From assembly GCA_900299255.1 (NCBI GenBank), contig OMJB01000008.1, positions 19,195-83,194 of the forward strand: a DNA stretch of 64,000 nucleotides, in the 5' to 3' direction. Position 1 is the first letter of the stretch, and each line of letters opens with the position of its first letter. This document shows, in pieces, positions 1-9,802 of this stretch. The stretch comes from Sphingobacteriales bacterium (lineage in GTDB: Bacteria; Bacteroidota; Bacteroidia; Chitinophagales; Chitinophagaceae). The position numbers and the translations under genes are program-made. The notes under the pieces were generated by a model. It was not told where the DNA came from and did not search any database. It saw only the letters and a list, made by a program, of their open reading frames with translations.

Positions 1-354
1 TTGTTTTCCTATTACCTGCTCAGAGGGTTAAAAAAGGAAAATTATACTGTAGACCTCGCTGAAAATGGTATGGATGGGCTGAACCTGGCCATCAATAATT
101 ATCTGGATTATTCCATTGTGCTGCTCGACTGGAACCTCCCTGATATGACGGGTATTCAGGTATGCAAATACCTACGGAAGATTGACAGCAACATTCCTAT
201 TATTTTCCTGACCGGCCAGAGTAATTCAGAAGACGCAATACTTGCGTTTAAATCCGGTGCTTCTGATTTTATCCGTAAACCAGTAGCTATGAAGGAGCTT
301 GTTATTCGAATGAAACACCTGATGCGAAAGACTCAGTTTGCAGTGGGTGCATGA
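1..354 (+). CDS. Response regulator receiver (REC) domain protein, 5' end probably truncated by the window edge
   Basis: Translation has REC-like motifs: IVLLDWNLPDMTG, IPIIFLTGQ, GASDFIRKPV. The ORF starts at base 1 with TTG. Confidence 0.8.
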   Translation: MFSYYLLRGLKKENYTVDLAENGMDGLNLAINNYLDYSIVLLDWNLPDMTGIQVCKYLRKIDSNIPIIFLTGQSNSEDAILAFKSGASDFIRKPVAMKELVIRMKHLMRKTQFAVGA

Positions 355-539
355 TTAGAACAGTATATAGCCCTGATATCGGCAGATGTTTTGGTTAGGT
401 ATTCATGATTTTATTATTAGTGCAATGCGTTCTGGTATTGACAGGTTTACATAGGCTGTCAGTATGAAATGGTGAAATAAAAATGTAAGGTAGCCCAGGC
501 TAGGTAATAGCAAACCCCCAAAAGTGGAAGATTGATGAA

Positions 540-947
540 TTAATCAGCCACCCTGATCATACATTCTACGTCCTTTTCATTCAGATACCGCTCTACACAA
601 TAGCCCTGACGATTGAAACCGGGTAGTGCAAGCAGGGTAGTCAATGCATTTTTAACGCTATTGGGACTGTTCATAAAATCACGCAGCATTATGCTATAGT
701 ACTCTCCTTTATTCAACACCATGGTTTCGCAATTGTGGGCGGCTACCTCGCCTGTGAATTTTTCTTCAAATCCGGCTTTGTATACGATTGCTCCATTTTC
801 AGGGTGGGATATACCATAGGTTTGCCGGGTATTGCTATCAGGAATCAGGCTGTGCAGGCGCGTATGTACTTCCAGTATGACATCGGGAAATGAGTGCGCT
901 TTGACATAAAAGACTGAAATGTCATGTTCTAAGGTTACTTTTTCCAT
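540..947 (-). CDS. Conserved hypothetical protein, possibly GyrI-like small-molecule binding
   Basis: 135-aa ORF with ATG and no overlapping better candidate. Family call is weak. Confidence 0.5.
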   Translation of the reverse strand: MEKVTLEHDISVFYVKAHSFPDVILEVHTRLHSLIPDSNTRQTYGISHPENGAIVYKAGFEEKFTGEVAAHNCETMVLNKGEYYSIMLRDFMNSPNSVKNALTTLLALPGFNRQGYCVERYLNEKDVECMIRVAD

Positions 948-1517
948 ACGCGTGTGCTGCTATTTGTAACTGCAAGGTAAGGCGGTTGATTTGAAAGTAG
1001 AGTGGCACATAGCGACATTTTAAAGGCTGATACCGACAATTTTCTGTCATGAGTCACCACCGTCCCATCATAGGCCGTATACGCCCCGTCATAGATTTTA
1101 AATTTTGTCATTTCCAGTTAATGCCCGATATTTACATAAGGATGGCATGTATTTCTTGAACTAGAAATTTCCGGTGCCAATTTTTCAGCAAAACCCGCAA
1201 TTTGTGTGCAATTAATTGATTTTTAAATAATTAGTATGCTTCCGGTTTTTCCGGTTCCGGAAGTAACCGGAAGTAATCCCGCAATTTGCTTCCGGTGTTT
1301 GCCCGCTGAAAACAACTGATAAAATTATTGTATTATTTATTTGTCTAACAGTTCAAATCCGTGACATCAGTGTCATCTTCACAAGTCCGTTTTCCAGGCC
1401 ATCGTAAAAAAGCAGTAACCAAAAATCAGGATTATCTAACCAAAGTTTTCCAAATTCAGGACGAGACTGTGGTATTTTAGTTGTTTATTGAATTCAGATG
1501 CGTTTTGTTATCCGGGT

Positions 1518-2240
1518 TTACAACTCTATCAGATATCTGATAACAACAGACGACAGTGTGGCTCCGAAAGTGGCAGGCAGGTAGGAGATAGTGCCGTAGG
1601 CTGACTTTTTAAAGTTGGAACCATCTGTGCGCATGATGGAGTTTTTATCTGGCTCCTCGGGTGAGAAAACTACCTTGATCCCGTTTTTTATGCCAGCCTG
1701 CCTGAGTTTTTTGCGTATCTGCTGTGCAAAGGGGCAGTTGTATGTTTTGGAGATATCTGTAACGTGCAGTTTTGTAGGATCCAGCTTGCCTCCGGCACCC
1801 ATGGAGCTCACCAGTTTCAGGTTTTTGGCATAGGCAGCTTTTATGAGCGTGAATTTTGGTGTAATGCTGTCTATTGCATCCACCACAAAATCGAACGGAG
1901 TATTGAGCAGATTTTCTACCATGCCGGGCATGATGAATTCTTTGACGACGTGCAGATTCAATTCGGGGTTTATCTGCATCAGACGCTCGCCCATCAGGTC
2001 GGCCTTGCTCTGGCCGTGGGTGGTGGCAAGTGCAGGTAGTTGCCTGTTGCGGTTGCTGGGGTCTACCACATCACCGTCTACAATGGTCATTTCACCTACG
2101 CCGGCTCTGCAGATAAATTCGGCAGCGAAAGAGCCCACGCCGCCCATACCTACTACCAGCACATGGGCACGGTGCAGCTTTTCCAGATTTTCTTTGCCTA
2201 TCAGTAGTTCGGTGCGTGAAAGCCAGGCTGTATCAGTCAT
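1518..2240 (-). CDS. tcdA: ThiF/E1-like adenylating enzyme, TcdA-type tRNA threonylcarbamoyladenosine dehydratase
   Basis: HVLVVGMGGVGSFAAEFICRAGVGEMTIVDGDVVDPSNRNRQ nucleotide-binding motif and overall TcdA-like architecture. Confidence 0.85.
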   Translation of the reverse strand: MTDTAWLSRTELLIGKENLEKLHRAHVLVVGMGGVGSFAAEFICRAGVGEMTIVDGDVVDPSNRNRQLPALATTHGQSKADLMGERLMQINPELNLHVVKEFIMPGMVENLLNTPFDFVVDAIDSITPKFTLIKAAYAKNLKLVSSMGAGGKLDPTKLHVTDISKTYNCPFAQQIRKKLRQAGIKNGIKVVFSPEEPDKNSIMRTDGSNFKKSAYGTISYLPATFGATLSSVVIRYLIEL

Positions 2241-2893
2241 TAGTGTGCCGGGTAGTTGAATGTTTTTGTAAAATTTTGCTGTAACTGCAAAGTAATACCT
2301 TCTTCAGAAATATTGCGAATGGCGGCGGCTTTTTTGTACAATGCAGCAATTGGTGTTGTTGCATCATCGGTTTCCAGAAAGAACTTTTCGGGTGGCACCT
2401 GCGGCAGCACTGTCGCTGCGGGCGAGGTATCGTTAAGAATGGCTGCGCCGAAGGAAAGGTACACTCCGGCATCTAGTAGCTGGCTGGCAATGCGGGCATT
2501 CCTGCTGAAGCCATGCACGATAACGGGTACAGTTGGTTCATCTGTTTTTAGTATGTGCAGGAACTCACCGAACGCACGCACACAATGGATGATCAGCGGC
2601 TTGCCAAGGGTGGTAGCCAGTTGTATTTGTTGGTTGAAAGCAAGTAACTGCACATCCCAGGGTGTGTTGCAGATTTTGTCCAGCCCGCATTCGCCTATTG
2701 CCAGCACATTGGGCAGTGTAGCATACCGGCGCAGCTCATCCATCTGCTTTAAGTGGCCATCCAGATACCATGGATGCAGGCCAATACTGCATTTTACGCC
2801 TGTGGCTGCCCGACTGAAATCTTGATAGAAATTCAGTATTTCAAGACATGCAGTTTGTGGTGCCTGCTGGTGTGTGTGGACGTTGATAAACAA
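2240..2893 (-). CDS. TatD family hydrolase
   Basis: N-terminal NVHTH, GLHPW, AIGECGLD, IIHCVRAF, and ETDD motifs of the TatD family. Confidence 0.85.
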   Translation of the reverse strand: MFINVHTHQQAPQTACLEILNFYQDFSRAATGVKCSIGLHPWYLDGHLKQMDELRRYATLPNVLAIGECGLDKICNTPWDVQLLAFNQQIQLATTLGKPLIIHCVRAFGEFLHILKTDEPTVPVIVHGFSRNARIASQLLDAGVYLSFGAAILNDTSPAATVLPQVPPEKFFLETDDATTPIAALYKKAAAIRNISEEGITLQLQQNFTKTFNYPAH

Positions 2894-2969
2894 TTGCAGT
2901 GTATAAATACAAGTGCGAAGATAGCAGATTGTTATTTCTGAAAATACCTGCTACAGGGGAGCAGGCGCA

Positions 2970-3560
2970 TTAGTTGGCCTTGATCCAGAGTTTCAGGCGG
3001 GCCGCGAGATGGGACTCCTGCAGTGTATAACAGCCGGGTACTTCAGGTGAGTCGAGCCAATAGGTGGCCAGGCGGGTGCCGGGTGGCATGGCTGTCAGTT
3101 TTTCCCTAAACAATGCCATGTAGTTTTCATACTGCTGGCCGTTGCCGTTGGCTTCCTGCAAAGCCTCATCTGCTATCAGGTTTTCGTAAAATGAATTGTA
3201 AAAGTAGATTCCTGAATAGGGGCTGATATCGAAGCCTTTGAAGCCTGTATGCAAAAGTTGGGCCCTTGTTGCGTTGAGCCCGCTTATTACTTTTTTGCCT
3301 GCAACCACCAGGTTTTTTTGGTACTCAATGCCTGTGAAATGCCCCTGCGTGAAGTGGCTGGCTGCAATAATGAATTTGCCCACACCCGCACCAATATCTA
3401 TAACGCTTGCTTCTGCACAGGGCGCAAGAAAAGCGGATGCAATGCGTACTGCCTGCAATGGCGACCAATGCAATTTTGATAACTGCCGGATGTGAACCGG
3501 GAATAAGCTGTCGAATGATTCGTCAGTTTCAAAGGGGCCAGGAATAATGGTGCCTGTCAT
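2970..3560 (-). CDS. Class I SAM-dependent methyltransferase
   Basis: VIDIGAGVGKFIIAA motif I. The start is placed at the internal ATG at 3560 rather than 3599 to avoid overlap with rlmB. Confidence 0.65.
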   Translation of the reverse strand: MTGTIIPGPFETDESFDSLFPVHIRQLSKLHWSPLQAVRIASAFLAPCAEASVIDIGAGVGKFIIAASHFTQGHFTGIEYQKNLVVAGKKVISGLNATRAQLLHTGFKGFDISPYSGIYFYNSFYENLIADEALQEANGNGQQYENYMALFREKLTAMPPGTRLATYWLDSPEVPGCYTLQESHLAARLKLWIKAN

Positions 3561-3564
3561 TGAA

Positions 3565-4317
3565 TTAATTTGCGTTGAGCCGCTGGCGGAGCGCCTCATA
3601 CAATATCATACCTGCGGCAACCGAAACATTCAGTGAATTGAAAGTGCCGGCCATGGGCAGGCGTATAAGCTGATCGGCACGCTTGAGTACTTCTTTGCTG
3701 ATGCCTGTGTCTTCCGCACCCATTACAACGGCAGTGGGTATGGTGAGGTCGCTTTCATACACTGGCACGCTGCCTTTCATCTGTGTACCCAGTATCTGTA
3801 TGCCGTTCAAGCGGAGCACGTCCATAGCCTGCTGCACAGACGGGATTCGGCACAACATGATTTTGTGCAGTGCGCCTGCTGATGCTTTTATTGCATCTTC
3901 GGTAAGGGAGGCAGCATGAGAAGTAGGCAGGATAACGCCATGAGCACCACAGCATAGCGCACTGCGGGCTATCGCCCCTACATTGCGCACATCAGTTACA
4001 CCATCGAGCAGCAGGAACAAGGGTGTTTCTCCTTTTTCTACAACATACGATATGCCAGCCTGAAGGTCTATATACTGCAGCATAGAAGACCACGCCACAA
4101 CCCCCTGATGCTGCACCTTAGTAAGGTAGTCCAATTTTTCAACCGGCACCTGGCTGATAGGTATGTTCAGCTCGCGCGCCTTCTGTTTTATGATATTGAT
4201 GTCGGGGCCGGTGGCACTGCGCAACAAAAAAATCTTTTCTATAGCCACGCCCTGATCCAATGCTTCCAGCAATGGTTTCCGGCCAACCAGCAAGGGCAGT
4301 GATCGTGTATTTTTCAT
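3565..4317 (-). CDS. rlmB: 23S rRNA (guanosine-2'-O-)-methyltransferase RlmB (SpoU/TrmH family)
   Basis: LLDGVTDVRNVGAIARSALCCGAHGVILP, VMGAEDTGIS, LPMAGTFNSLNVSVAAGMILYE. Confidence 0.9.
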   Translation of the reverse strand: MKNTRSLPLLVGRKPLLEALDQGVAIEKIFLLRSATGPDINIIKQKARELNIPISQVPVEKLDYLTKVQHQGVVAWSSMLQYIDLQAGISYVVEKGETPLFLLLDGVTDVRNVGAIARSALCCGAHGVILPTSHAASLTEDAIKASAGALHKIMLCRIPSVQQAMDVLRLNGIQILGTQMKGSVPVYESDLTIPTAVVMGAEDTGISKEVLKRADQLIRLPMAGTFNSLNVSVAAGMILYEALRQRLNAN

Positions 4318-4332
4318 AATTAAACCTACAAT

Positions 4333-4362
4333 AAAAAAGCGATATGATTGCCATATCGCTTT
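4333..4362 (-). terminator. Intrinsic terminator of yebC
   Basis: Perfect 11-bp stem AAAGCGATATG/CATATCGCTTT with loop ATTGC; T-run on the minus strand. Confidence 0.75.
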
Positions 4363-4387
4363 GGATAATTAATACAGTTCTATAAGC

Positions 4388-5098
4388 CTATGCCATATTG
4401 TGGAATACGTGCTGCACGTCGTCGTCAGTTTCCAGCCTTTCTATCAGCTTAAATACGTCTTCCGACTGAGCTTCTGTGATTTCAATTGTATTGGCAGGCA
4501 GCCATTCCACTTCAGATGAAATTACTGCTACTCCTTTTTCTTCCAGCGCTTTCATCATATTGCCAAAATCCTGAAAAGCGCACCGTACAATGATGTTGCC
4601 TTCAGCATCTTCGCCCACCTCTTCCAGACCAAAATCTATGAGTTCCAGTTCCATGTCATCCATATTCAACCCTTCTGGTTTCAGCTTGAAAACGCCCAGT
4701 TGTTTGAAAAGGAAACTTACAGATCCGCTGTTGCCCAGCGATCCGCCACCTTTATTGAAATGAGAACGGACATTTGCAACTGTGCGGGTTGTATTGTCTG
4801 TAGCAGTTACCACCAGTACGGCAATACCATGTGGCGCATAGCCTTCGTATATAACCTCATCATAGTTGCTGGTATCTTTACCCAGTGCATTTTTGATAGC
4901 TGCCTCAATCCTGTCTTTCGGCATATTGAAAGACTTGGCATTCTGCATAACGCGGCGCAGCATAGGGTTGGTGTCCGGGTCGGGGCCACCTTTTTTTACG
5001 GCTATCGCAATTTCCTTTCCAGCACGGCTGAATTGTTTCGCCATTCTGTCGTACCGTGCAAACATGCTCGATTTACGTACTTCAAATATCCTACCCAT
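4388..5098 (-). CDS. yebC: YebC/PmpR family DNA-binding protein
   Basis: MGRIFEVRKSSMFARYDRMAKQFSRAGKEIAIAVKKGGPDPDTNPMLRRVMQNAKSFNMPKDRIEAAIKNA. Confidence 0.93.
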   Translation of the reverse strand: MGRIFEVRKSSMFARYDRMAKQFSRAGKEIAIAVKKGGPDPDTNPMLRRVMQNAKSFNMPKDRIEAAIKNALGKDTSNYDEVIYEGYAPHGIAVLVVTATDNTTRTVANVRSHFNKGGGSLGNSGSVSFLFKQLGVFKLKPEGLNMDDMELELIDFGLEEVGEDAEGNIIVRCAFQDFGNMMKALEEKGVAVISSEVEWLPANTIEITEAQSEDVFKLIERLETDDDVQHVFHNMA

Positions 5099-5229
5099 AT
5101 AATTCTACTAGCTTTTTTCTAATTGAGGGCGCAAAAATAACAATTGTTTCTTTACTATAAATAAAAAAGTGCAAGGCCGGATTTCTGAAATTAATGCTGT
5201 TGAATGAGCTGGAGAGATATGTATTTATT

Positions 5230-5949
5230 TTACAATTTCAGAATGATATAAAATACAGTTGGCAAATTGATGACCCTCTGATCAATGGAGGAAGTTCTAG
5301 TGTCATCAGCTGAACTGTATGAATAAACTGTTTTGTTCCTTTTTTTACCTGAAAGCACTTGCACCTGCAACTCTGTACCAACGGCTATCTTGTCAGAGAA
5401 CTGATATTTCAATGATATTTCGGGGCCTCCACCCCACAATTCAGAAGTGACGGTATTGTCAAGCCCATTAACATTTGAACTATGAACCAACGGCTGGTTA
5501 TCCTCCTGTTTGTTATCAATTTTCTGATAGTTGTATACCATATCCACACCAACTCCGGCAATGAATTTGCGGTATAATCTGAACGTTTTACTTGCTCCTA
5601 CCCGAAAGTGAACATCTAAAGAAGTCTGAGTAGTATCCAAATAAAGCCCATGGAACATCTGTCGGGAATAATTGACACCAATTCCGGTCCGCAATCCAAA
5701 TTGATTTTGCCTTGATACAAGCTCGTAGGTAAGCAGGTAGGGATTTGTAACAGAATTTTTGTCGTAATTGAATACCTGCCGGATCAATTCGTTTAGTTGT
5801 AATCCAATCAGGTGATTGTACCTCCGGTCAGAGCTGTCCACAGTTTTTACAATTACGTTCTGAGCAAAAGCTGGCCTTACAGACAGGAAGAAAAGTGCTG
5901 TCAGAAGCATTGCGCTCAGGCGCTGCGAAAAATGTGTTACCCCGGTCAT
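5230..5949 (-). CDS. Predicted outer-membrane beta-barrel protein (paralogue of next ORF)
   Basis: Signal-peptide-like N-terminus; alternating beta pattern; shares GLQLNELIRQVFNYDKNS..NPYLLTYE with the 5985..6692 product. Confidence 0.6.
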   Translation of the reverse strand: MTGVTHFSQRLSAMLLTALFFLSVRPAFAQNVIVKTVDSSDRRYNHLIGLQLNELIRQVFNYDKNSVTNPYLLTYELVSRQNQFGLRTGIGVNYSRQMFHGLYLDTTQTSLDVHFRVGASKTFRLYRKFIAGVGVDMVYNYQKIDNKQEDNQPLVHSSNVNGLDNTVTSELWGGGPEISLKYQFSDKIAVGTELQVQVLSGKKRNKTVYSYSSADDTRTSSIDQRVINLPTVFYIILKL

Positions 5950-5984
5950 TTAATAGTATTGAAAAAAACGCCTGCCGTTGTTAC

Positions 5985-6692
5985 CTAGAATTTAACCATG
6001 ATGAAAAACGCAATCGGAGAGTTAAAAACACCATGGCTAATGCTATTAGTAACAGGATCGTTGTTCGATGGGCCTGGGAAACTATTGGTGACTTTTACAG
6101 TTCGTTTTTCATTGCCCGTAACAAAGTAGAAACTGGCTTCGGTGCCTATCAGTACTTTCTCAGTGATATGATACCGGAGCCACCCCTGCGGGCCACCACC
6201 ATAAGTAGTAGTGGCTGTTTTAGTGTCGGTTTTCTGACCGCCGCCGGTAATGCCGGAATTCACTGTGTTAACAGTGTGGTCATCATTGTTGTTGAAAACA
6301 AGGTCCAGGCCCGCTCCTGTTACCCACCTGTTGGAAAGTTTAAACACTTTTTCTCCTCCGAGGCGCAACTGGAGGTCATTAATATTGTTTTCGGTTTTAG
6401 TGATGCCGTCGTCAGTTGACGATGAATTGTAATTATAACCAACACCCAAACGCAGTCCCAGCCCAGATATTCTGCTATTAATGGAATATGTGAGCAGGTA
6501 TGGGTTTGTATTAGTGTTGGCTGAAGTGTTATTGAAGTTGAATACCTGCCGGATCAAGGCGTTCAGCTGCACGCCGATATACATTTCTGTTGATTTTTCT
6601 TTGGCACCGGAGTTTGCAATAGTTTCAGTCTGGGCAATAACGTTGTTGAAGCATCCCGAAAAAAGGATTGCAGCTAAAGCGATTTTTCTCAT
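5985..6692 (-). CDS. Predicted outer-membrane beta-barrel protein (paralogue)
   Basis: Signal-peptide-like N-terminus; IGVQLNALIRQVFNFNNTS..NPYLLTYS. Confidence 0.6.
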   Translation of the reverse strand: MRKIALAAILFSGCFNNVIAQTETIANSGAKEKSTEMYIGVQLNALIRQVFNFNNTSANTNTNPYLLTYSINSRISGLGLRLGVGYNYNSSSTDDGITKTENNINDLQLRLGGEKVFKLSNRWVTGAGLDLVFNNNDDHTVNTVNSGITGGGQKTDTKTATTTYGGGPQGWLRYHITEKVLIGTEASFYFVTGNEKRTVKVTNSFPGPSNNDPVTNSISHGVFNSPIAFFIMVKF

Positions 6693-6694
6693 GA

Positions 6695-7822
6695 TTAATT
6701 TAATTTAAATGGATTAGAATATTTCGGATCAGTAATCATCGAATAATCAGTGAGCGTATTCAGGAATGCAATCAGAGCCTGCTTATCTGCGTCAGAGATG
6801 TTAAATGATTTGGGCTGCCCGTAGTCGTCTTTGAGCATAGAAGTAAGGTTGGGGCTGTTGTTGATGCCATGGCTGTAATGGTTCAAGACATCGTCCAGGG
6901 TTTTAAACCTGCCGTCGTGCATATAGGGAGCAGTAAGAGCTACGTTGCGCAATCCTGGCGTCCTGAATTTTCCGTTGTCTTTTGTCATGCCAGTTATTGT
7001 ACCATAACCTTTGTCAGAATAATTCTGGTCAAGGCCGATGTCAATCAAATCTGCACTGGAATAATAGCTCGTAAAAATACGGTGGCAGTTCTGGCAATGG
7101 TATTTATTGACAAACAAGTTAAACCCGGCATATTCATTGGCTGTGTATACCTCAGGATGGGAAGGTTGTCCTGAAGCAATATTGCTTCCCATAAACTGAT
7201 CGAACCTGGAGTTGTGAGAAGTAATGGAGGCAACGAATATGGCTACGCATTCTGATATTTTGTCGGTAGTAATGGCGCTGCTGCCGTAGGCATTAATGAA
7301 CAACTGCTTGTAGTAATCAAGGGTTGATAACTTGGCAGGTATTTCAGAGAAATCTGTGATCCCCATCTCAACGTGGTTGGTGATAGGGCGGCCAATCAGG
7401 TTTTGCAGGGTGTTTTCCCGGCCATCCCAAAAGAGGAGTACTGAAGGAGAATTTATGTTGTCAAAACGAACCGTTGTGCCGGTGATGTTCGCAAATCCGC
7501 GGGAATTCCTGCCAGTCAGGCGCCCTTCATATCCAACACTGAATGCGGCATTGTCTGCAAAACCGGAGGCCTGGTGGTGGCATGAACCGCAGGATATCGC
7601 GTTGTTCAGAGACAGGTGTGTATCATAAAAAAGTACCCTGCCAAGCGTAGCTTTATCATTTATCTTTTTGGAGGAGGGAGAAGCAGGGCTAGAGTCGTAA
7701 TTATAAGTGGAAGTCGGCAGATCCAAGTATACTGTGCCGGTATTCTCAGTTGTTGTCTTTTTGCACGAATATGCTATTGCAATGACTGCCATGATAGCAC
7801 TCAGGCCATATAGTTTTTTCAT
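6695..7822 (-). CDS. Di-haem cytochrome c peroxidase / MauG family protein
   Basis: Two CxxCH motifs (CGSCHH, CQNCHR), lipoprotein-type N-terminus (AIAYSCKK), APYMHDGRFKTLDDVLNHY. Confidence 0.88.
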   Translation of the reverse strand: MKKLYGLSAIMAVIAIAYSCKKTTTENTGTVYLDLPTSTYNYDSSPASPSSKKINDKATLGRVLFYDTHLSLNNAISCGSCHHQASGFADNAAFSVGYEGRLTGRNSRGFANITGTTVRFDNINSPSVLLFWDGRENTLQNLIGRPITNHVEMGITDFSEIPAKLSTLDYYKQLFINAYGSSAITTDKISECVAIFVASITSHNSRFDQFMGSNIASGQPSHPEVYTANEYAGFNLFVNKYHCQNCHRIFTSYYSSADLIDIGLDQNYSDKGYGTITGMTKDNGKFRTPGLRNVALTAPYMHDGRFKTLDDVLNHYSHGINNSPNLTSMLKDDYGQPKSFNISDADKQALIAFLNTLTDYSMITDPKYSNPFKLN

Positions 7823-7902
7823 AAGGGAAGATTGTTTAAGGTAAGTAAAATAATTACATTAGTAAAAATAGGTATTTTTATTAAAGCAACAAAAATATTT
7901 TT

Positions 7903-8541
7903 CTATATAAGTTTGGGTACATAAACAACAAATTTATCTTCAAACGCCGGTTCCTGAAAGATATTGTGCACACTCCAGGCCTGTACAATCCTTTTAAACC
8001 CGGTTTCAGAAATTTCGTTGGTCAGGTCGCCGCCTTTCAGGCAGATAAGGCCGTTGGGAAGTTCATCACTTTTTTGTCCCACTTTCAGCGACGGGTTTAC
8101 CCATTTCCAGAGGTCAGACAATGGTGCTACGGCTCTTGAAACTGCGAAGTCAAATTTTCTGCCTTTTATTTCTTCAACCCTGCCATGTTGGGTGGTAACA
8201 TTTTTCAATTCAAGTGCAGCGGCAACCTCCTGTACCACTTTTATCTTTTTGCCGATACTATCTACCAAATGAAACTTTACATTTGGGAAGAATATTGCCA
8301 GCGGTATACCAGGAAACCCACCACCCGTGCCAATGTCTATTACCTCGGCACCGTCATCGAAGGTGCAGATAACGGCAATGGCAAGGGAATGCAGCACATG
8401 CCGTTCATTGAGCGAGTCAATATCCTTGCGCGAGATGACATTGATCTTTTCATTCCATTCTTTATAAAGGCCTTCCAGTTGGCGGAATCTGGATAATTGT
8501 TCGTCGGTAAAGTCCGAAAAGTATTTGAGTATTATTTCCAA
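7903..8541 (-). CDS. rsmG: 16S rRNA (guanine527-N7)-methyltransferase RsmG
   Basis: YKEWNEKINVISRKD, VIDIGTGGGFPGIPLAIFFP, FAVSRAVAPL. Confidence 0.92.
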   Translation of the reverse strand: MEIILKYFSDFTDEQLSRFRQLEGLYKEWNEKINVISRKDIDSLNERHVLHSLAIAVICTFDDGAEVIDIGTGGGFPGIPLAIFFPNVKFHLVDSIGKKIKVVQEVAAALELKNVTTQHGRVEEIKGRKFDFAVSRAVAPLSDLWKWVNPSLKVGQKSDELPNGLICLKGGDLTNEISETGFKRIVQAWSVHNIFQEPAFEDKFVVYVPKLI

Positions 8542-9656
8542 TTTTGCTTGTTTTTCCAGAAAATATAAGGTGCGAATGCAAAGTTATAAAGCATCCAGCC
8601 AAAATCGAAAGCCGGTATAAAATAAAACATCCCTTTTTCGCCGGTAGCCCTCGCTGCACAGGCGAAAGCTGTCCAGAACAGCAAACAACGAACTGTCATT
8701 AAAGCTAATGCTGCCTTTGAGGAAACAAACAGCAAAAAGAAAAAACAGAGCCATGACACTGCATGGGAGGCAGCGTAAGCGCCTAGAAGCAGCTTTATAT
8801 GCCATTTGTAGTATTTGCCGGTTGATACATGCCTTTGTTTCTGCGTCATCCATTCTTTCCATGTCGCTTTTGTTACAGAATATGTAAATGCAGGCTTGTC
8901 CATGACTACTGCGGTATTTTGTGCATCGGCAGCAATCTGTATCAGCATATCGTCATCACCTGATGGCAAGCTGTTCCAATTATCATCTTTCTGTACAGAA
9001 TCAAAGACAGCTCTGGTGCAGGCCAGGTTGCGCCCTGTGGCCATGTATGGGATTCCGGCTCTGGTATAGGTGCTGAATTGCAAAAATGAATGCAGGGTTT
9101 CCCAACGGACGAATTTGTTGAGCAGAATGCCGGTGCGCTCATACGCGCCATACCCAACCACAATCTGCTTGCCTGCACTAAACGGCGCGGCCATTAACTT
9201 AAGCCATTGTTCAGAAGCCGGTTTGCAGTCGGCATCTGTAAATAAAAGCAGGCTGTAACGGGCGGCAGCAACGCCAGCACTCAATGCATGTTTTTTTCCT
9301 TTCAGGATTCTAGGTTCTTCCGGATGGATATCAACCACTTTTGCTCCGGCTGCGGCGGCTACTACATCGGTATCATCTGAGGAAGCATCATTTACTACTA
9401 TCACTTCAAAAGGGCCGCTATACTGCTGTGCCAGTATAGACGGAAGGTTTTTTGCCAGATTTGGAGCTTCATTTTTGGCGCAGATGATAATACTGATGCC
9501 GTCTGCTTTGGAATTTTTTTTGGATATTTCTGTAGATGAAAAAAAGCGCAGGAAAAAATACAATGTGTAAAAACACTGTACTGCTACTGCACCCGCGAAC
9601 AAGTATAATATCATCAGGCGATAAAGGTAAGTGTGTATTTGCGGGGAAAAAAGCAA
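8532..9656 (-). CDS. Family 2 glycosyltransferase, membrane associated
   Basis: GISIIICAKNEAPNLAKNLPSIL, VVNDASSDDT, FTDADC, SGDDDMLIQ; C-terminal TM segments. Confidence 0.85.
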   Translation of the reverse strand: MLFSPQIHTYLYRLMILYLFAGAVAVQCFYTLYFFLRFFSSTEISKKNSKADGISIIICAKNEAPNLAKNLPSILAQQYSGPFEVIVVNDASSDDTDVVAAAAGAKVVDIHPEEPRILKGKKHALSAGVAAARYSLLLFTDADCKPASEQWLKLMAAPFSAGKQIVVGYGAYERTGILLNKFVRWETLHSFLQFSTYTRAGIPYMATGRNLACTRAVFDSVQKDDNWNSLPSGDDDMLIQIAADAQNTAVVMDKPAFTYSVTKATWKEWMTQKQRHVSTGKYYKWHIKLLLGAYAASHAVSWLCFFFLLFVSSKAALALMTVRCLLFWTAFACAARATGEKGMFYFIPAFDFGWMLYNFAFAPYIFWKNKQNWK

Positions 9657-9802
9657 TTATGGGAGGGGTGCCACACCCAATTTCTGCTATATTGAGCCCA
9701 GCAGCATGTAAATGCTGATTGCGAAAACCTGAAAAGCGCATTTCGTATACGTATTAACTGAATTTTCCTTCAGTTCGCAAGTCTTCGCTACATTTGCTGC
9801 TC

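Noticed and set aside
1615-2825. Several plus-strand ORFs (72-189 aa) opposite tcdA and tatD
   Set aside because: Antisense to well-supported genes; no recognisable protein features.
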